Assembly (NCBI RefSeq): GCF_048128805.1
Contig: NC_136004.1
Span: 19,860,784-19,924,783 of the forward strand
Direction: 5' to 3'
DNA: 64,000 nucleotides
From: Centroberyx gerrardi
Lineage: Eukaryota > Chordata > Actinopteri > Beryciformes > Berycidae
The notes under the pieces were generated by a model, which worked only from the letters and a program-made list of their open reading frames with translations, did not search any database and was not told the origin of the DNA. Position numbers and translations under genes: made by a program. Shown here piece by piece: positions 58,601-64,000 of the stretch. Every line of letters begins with the position of its first letter. Position 1 is the stretch's first letter.

Positions 58601-61600
58601 CAATTTGATTCTGAGTTCCAGGATTGAAACGAGTTGCGCTGAAAGGCTTGTAAACAGTAAGCCTTGCATAAATAGTCCAGAGAGGCGTAGCTTCCTCTGC
58701 CTCTGCAAATGACTGCCACCTCTAGTCATTCTAATTCAGGGTTCGTCAGTTTTCAGGTGTTTAATGTACCTTGTCTCCTCTCCATGTTTGCACCCTCCAT
58801 TTAGGAAGCGTTGTATGTGTGAACATGTGAAAACATGTTGTTAAACCAGGCTATTTTCAGACATTGTTTCTCTTGTCAGGTGCCATTCAGACAGAATATA
58901 GCCTACATGTTGCTTTTAAATTTCTCACCAGTGTGTTTCTCCCTCTCTCTGCTTATGTCTTTTTTTCTTGTTCACTCTCTTTATCTCTCTTTTTATCCCT
59001 CTGTCCATCAATCATTCTGTGGGCCTCTGCCTCTCTTCTCTCTCCATCTCTTTATCTCTGTCTCTGCTCTTCTTCTTTGCCTGTAACTCTATTTCTCTTT
59101 CTTGCACATATATATTCCAAGTTTCTCACCTGTGCACTGTAACACTCCCAACTTTTTCAATCTTTCTCGCCTTCTCTCTGTTGCACATCCTCTGATTCTC
59201 TATTGCTCTTTTAGAAGAAGAGAATTGGCGAGTGAATGAGAGGGGGAACATACTGGGTGCAGTTGGTGGAAAAGCTATTTTTGGCTGCTCTAAAGGATGA
59301 CTCACAGTGACATATGAATAGATAAGAAATGATCCTTCCATCAGTTATGAAAAGCCTGTTTTCCCTCTCCATCGCCACATCCACTCCATCTCTTTCTGTC
59401 TGTCTTTATCTTGCCATCTCTGCAATCACTCACTTTCTTTTCAATATTTGACATCTCTCTCTTTCTCTCTTTCCCCTCTCTCTTTTTGTTTCCATCTTAA
59501 TGAACACCCACCCCTCTTCCCCCCATCTGCCTGGTTCATTTGTCTGAGTGATATTTAGGGCAGGCATCACGTTGATAGCTACTGCCTGTGACACATGGTG
59601 GTGTTAAAAGCACCGCATATGTCTAATGCTATTAACCATATGTAGCATTTTAATTACAGGGCATACATATCCCAACAATAATGGAGGTGTTGACAGGAGC
59701 AGATGCAAGCTAGGCCCTATGGAGGAATCATGACATTACATTATACTGAATGAACGGAAGCAACAGCATGTTCAGTTGTTGCTATTCATCATATGAAAAG
59801 CAACAGCCTGTCAGATGCCGCTAAACCTGAAACATACCGGTTGGGTTGATGTCAATTTTAAGACCTCCAGCTGTAAACATGCAGAAAAATATGTGACTTG
59901 GATGTAAGTAGGTGTGCCTTAGACTCTGTGGGTCTAAAAGGTACAAATGGCATAAAGGCTCCTACTGTGACCGCACTGTGACGTCTTTTTCCCTGGATTT
60001 TCGCCTGATGAAGTTTGAGTTTCTGTAGATGGCGCTCTTTCCTTTGTCTGTTCAGCCATGATGGCTATCGCTTCTCATGCCAACTATCCAGTTCTTCTTC
60101 TGTTTATTAAACTCCTGTTGCTGCTGCTGGAAACATAAAACACAGCAATGCCTGTGCGCCACAGGATTTTTCTCATGAATGACCTACCAGGCACCAGGTG
60201 TTTAGAACAGCAAATGTAAAGGTGTTCATGTACTGGGTATAGGTTAAGTCACTGTTGCGTTATATCAGTCAGCGATGGAGAGTAGCAAAATTGACATTCA
60301 TTGATATAAAAAATGTCATTGTTACTTTACCTTATTTTTGATCTACATAGAAACGTAAAACGTACACATTTTTAGCAGAGAAAGGAGTGATGAGCGCAAC
60401 TATAGCTTCTGCCCAAGTAGCAGGAGGACAGAACCTCATTGACAAAAGGTACAGTGTTGCATCTTTTTTCTGAAAGTGTATTTGGGCTAGAGTTGTTATC
60501 TAAACGTTGCACAGTAGTCATCTAAGTGGGCATGGCTGATTACAGGTACCTACCTATCACAAGAAAAGAAATATGAGATGGTGTTGAAAAGGGCTTTGTT
60601 CCAATGAAGCCGTCAGACTGAGTCCTAACGGTTTGTCTGTTTGTTTCCTGATAATGTAGGTCAGAGAAAATCCATTAAGGCAAAAAGACAGACATGACCC
60701 AGAGAGAGAAGAGTATCCCTTATTCTACATGTATTTGTCAGCCTGCTTGTCTGTCTGTGTGCGTGTTTCTACTATCACACTATATAATACCTCATGTTAG
60801 CTCCAGGTTCTAGCTAGCCAGCTATATGAGGGATTTATTTCTTTTTGTTTGCAGCTTTAGCAACCGTGTCGGTTCCCCTGTAGCATGTCTGATGGGAGCC
60901 GAACACTCCGTTCTTTGTTTGGAGCCTGCTCCATGAATTATAGATACAGGAAGCTGCTTCGATATGTCACTTTCTCAGGCTTGGCAGAACACACACTCGA
61001 GAACGCTAATGCAGACACACACACACACGTGCACAGAGATGCGCATACCGAGACGCAGACACACGGGTTCATGCGTATATAAATCCAGCCAAATTCACAC
61101 ACATGGATGCACGCATAAACACAGCTGAACACATAGACACAAACACACACATCAGGTGGCATCCTGGGAAACTGTTCATATTTTGAGTCTTTTCAGAGTC
61201 GCCCACAGCGTTCCAAATACATCCACTCCTGGAAATCCACTCTGGCTTTGGTTGCTGTTGCTGCTGTTGTCAAATCTTAACTCTCAACAAGCGTAGGAAC
61301 ACACAAACACACAAACACGCACACACGCATGCACAGGCTGTTGTTGACTCTCACCTCAGTACAAGCATAGGCACACACGCATGCACACACTCACTGGATA
61401 ATAAGGATATCAACACGTTGTCACAACCTCTTTGCTCAAGCGACTTACATCAGCCTGTAGGGATAAGCATGCCTTATCTTGTTTTGTACTGTTACTTGAC
61501 TTTTTTATATTAACAAGAGAGAAAACTCACACACACACTCAGCAGCACATTTTCGCACACAGTTTCACAAACTCTTTGTCAGGAATTGTAGTGGTAAGCA

Positions 61601-61792
61601 TATGTTTCATGTTTGATAGGCCTGAGGTATTAAGTGGTCACTGTCTAGGTAGGTGAACTCTATTTCTACTCTGCTGCAAAAACTATTGATAATCCACACT
61701 ACTCCATTGTCTTGTCCTGTGTGTGTGTGTGTGTGTGTGTATGTGTCTGCATGTGTGTGTTTTGCTTGCAGACATACAGTACATGTTGGTCC

Positions 61793-62315
61793 TTAAAGGG
61801 TAACTGCACTCAATTTAACAATTCCCCTGTTATTAAAAAATGTTATTCCTTTGGTCTAAGACAGTCCAATCTATATTTGGGAACATGAACAACTCTCTCT
61901 CCCAAAGCCTGAACACAGTGAACTAAGATTCAACCAGGTGATGTTATCAGGTATCAAATCTGGAGCTGCTCCATCGACAATAAATTGAGAAAGACGGCAC
62001 ATGTGTCTAGAAAAGCACCCAGGGGCATTTTCCGTGAATAAGGGTTGGCCTACATGTTGTGGTACAGAACTGCCAAAACCACTATAAAAAACGGAGTGTG
62101 AAAACTCAAACAAACCTGCTGTGGATCCATAACATCAATGTCCCATTCCTTAGTCTGTAGAGCAACTCCAGGCTTGCACAGCTCAAGTTTGACTCTTAGT
62201 AATTTGGTTTGTGGCTTTGGGAGAGAGTTGTTCATGAACACAAATATTTATTGGACCATCCTAGGCTAATGGAATAACGTATATGAATTCTTAAATTTAA
62301 TGGTGTTCTTTTTAA
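61793..62315. mobile_element. TTAA-bounded foldback MITE
   Basis: The left arm (61,793-61,915, TTAAAGGGTAACTGCACTC ... GAACAACTCTC) and the right arm (about 62,205-62,315) are imperfect inverted repeats; the best-matched core pairs AACAACTCTCTCTCCCAAAGCC with its complement at 62,213-62,234. Both ends terminate in TTAA. No transposase is present. Confidence 0.72.
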
Positions 62316-64000
62316 CGTCTGTGCAAATTGAGTAATGGTAAGTGTTGCTTACTGTGGCAGCAATGATATTCTAAGGCCATTAGCTGGCCATGATCCGCTG
62401 CTGCACTGCGACTGTTTTCTAAATGATATAGGAGGAGAGCAGGGAGAATGGAGGAGTAAGCACTTTTCTTATCATCTCCTTGTCAGATCCTCACAACCAC
62501 AGCCCTCTATTACACTGCTAATAATAGAGGCCGGCTTTATCGCTTGGATCACTATCGCAGTGGGAGAGAGAGAGAGAGAGAAAGAGATGCTGCGCGATAT
62601 TGACAAAACTCATATTGTGATTTTTTTTTTTCTGAATATTGTGAGAAAGAAAGAAGAAGAAAGAGAAATAGACCGACAGGTAGAGAGAGAGAGAGAGACT
62701 GCAGTTTAAAGTCCAAAAGCAAGATGTTATGAATGTTTGAGTGGCACCCTACAGAGGAAAAAATAGCCTGGGATCAAAGAGAGGGAGTGTGTGTTGTGTC
62801 TTGAGTGTGTGTCTGTGTGTGCGTGCTTGCATGTATATGTGTGTGTTTACTAGTGTGCCTTTGTGAATGTACATACACAGTCTTTGTAGTGTGTAGGTGT
62901 GAATAGGAGGAGCTTGGTTCTCTCCCAGTTTGAGCTGTATCCAGTAGGGTCAGACTGGTAGAGATGGTGCTCTGTCTAACAAGAAAAGGGAATTCAGATT
63001 GGAGCCGATAGCTTTCCTGCATCAAGGCCCCTGTATCAAAGCCAGACTCAATCCCCATGCAATCTTGATAGCAAGGTAGGGCAGATAGGCGGAGATTAGC
63101 TAGGTGGCGACAGAGAAATTTGTTTGGTCAAAACAAAGCCCAGGGGATGAAAGATGGCTGCAGAAGCATGGATGGAAGGAAAAGCTTGTTGTTTGTTGTG
63201 GGTACTGTTGCGTCTACAGAGGTTTGCCGACATCTTGATGTGAAAGAGGCAGAACAGGATGGGATGTTTTTTAGTTTTTTGAGGAGTTTGAAGTTTTTGT
63301 GGAGTTAGAAAAGTAATTTTGAGGCATCTGTGAGCTCTTTAGCATATTTATGTCAAATGTTGTGTGATTTAGATTTAATATATAAGCTTCCAAATTCACG
63401 ATGTTGCCCACATTTATTTTGATATGCAACAAAGTAATACAATTTATGAGCCTATTTTTAATGGCTAGTATTATGCAGTGATGTTTCTTTGGGTTATTCT
63501 ATAACTTTGATCAAGAGCATGAGCCTTTCTCTATTGTTTTGAGCAAAAACTTACACAGAACTTGTGTCAGTTTTTGTAGTTCTGCACTGTCAGAACAGTT
63601 CTGCACAGTCTGTCTCAGAGTGCAGACTCAGACATGAAGGCTTTGAATACACACACACACACACACACACACACAATCTGTCTGTCTGTCTGTGTCTCTC
63701 GCTCTTCCTGAAACACATAAACACACTCTCACATGCACAGTGTCCAGCTCCCCTTGGTTTTATATTCTCTTTGCTGTGTCAGGGTGTGCTGTCTGACTTC
63801 CCTTTGAATGCACACCCGCACACTACGTGTGTGTGTGTGTGTGTGTGTGTGTTGGGGGGGATTATGCACATGTGTGTGCATGCATGGGCATCTAAGAGTG
63901 TCCTTCTACGTGTCTGTGTGCGTACATGTCTGGATGAGTTGCTGTTCGAGTGTGTGTATGTGAGAGTGTGTATTTCAGAAAGTTTCTTGTCAGTTATAAA

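Larger units (their letters stand above)
48687..64000 (+). other. commd10 intron 5 (open to the right edge)
   Basis: At least 15.3 kb. No further COMM-domain exon was found. It holds purine-rich and CT-rich tracts, many CA/TG microsatellites (about 54,950, 57,420, 61,010, 61,715, 62,565, 63,645, 63,825), a TAG microsatellite at 49,265-49,285, a repeat-like fragment at 49,437-49,510 (TTTGGATCCCTATTAGCTAATGC), a CTCF-like site at 50,870 and a MITE at 61,793-62,315. Most long open frames here are translations of CT/GA or CA/TG repeats. Confidence 0.7.

Overview
This window is nuclear DNA of a ray-finned (teleost) fish. The evidence is split genes with short exons and GT-AG introns, proteins that align closely with vertebrate orthologues, AATAAA/ATTAAA 3' ends, abundant CA/CT microsatellites, and a fish-type transposon load (TTAA-bounded MITEs, a foldback element, a Tc1-like relic, tRNA-derived SINEs and truncated LINE tails). 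There are no operons, CRISPR arrays or phage genes. Protein comparisons are from memory of the vertebrate families, without database searches.

Layout: (1) 1-500, 5'-truncated LINE tail. (2) 500-16,690, cep78 (+), 15 coding exons, with introns that hold most of the mobile-element relics. (3) 16,690-21,960, gene-poor spacer with a Tc1/mariner relic. (4) 21,965-29,075, cdo1 (-), 5 exons, with a TATA box. (5) 29,100-31,600, short spacer between the divergent cdo1 and ap3s1; no atg12 could be found here. (6) 31,600-42,210, ap3s1 (+), 6 exons. (7) 42,640-43,158, a second LINE tail of the same family as (1). (8) 43,380-64,000, commd10 (+), five exons; the last part of its COMM domain is not in the window, so an intron of at least 15.3 kb runs off the right edge.

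The genes do not form a pathway. CEP78 is a centriole protein, CDO1 the first enzyme of cysteine oxidation to taurine/sulfate, AP3S1 the sigma subunit of the AP-3 vesicle coat, and COMMD10 a Commander-complex subunit in endosomal recycling. cdo1-ap3s1-commd10 keeps the order seen around human CDO1-ATG12-AP3S1-COMMD10, while cep78 lies beside other genes in human.

I found no unmistakable new biological system. The most interesting signals are: a palindromic octamer TAACGTTA found only close to three of the four start codons; a possible 15-nt in-frame micro-exon in cep78; an 816-bp foldback transposon with an 8-bp target duplication and internal 42-bp subrepeats; a recent 476-bp local duplication flanking commd10 exons 3-4; microsatellites acting as polypyrimidine tracts; and two strong TATA boxes antisense to cdo1.
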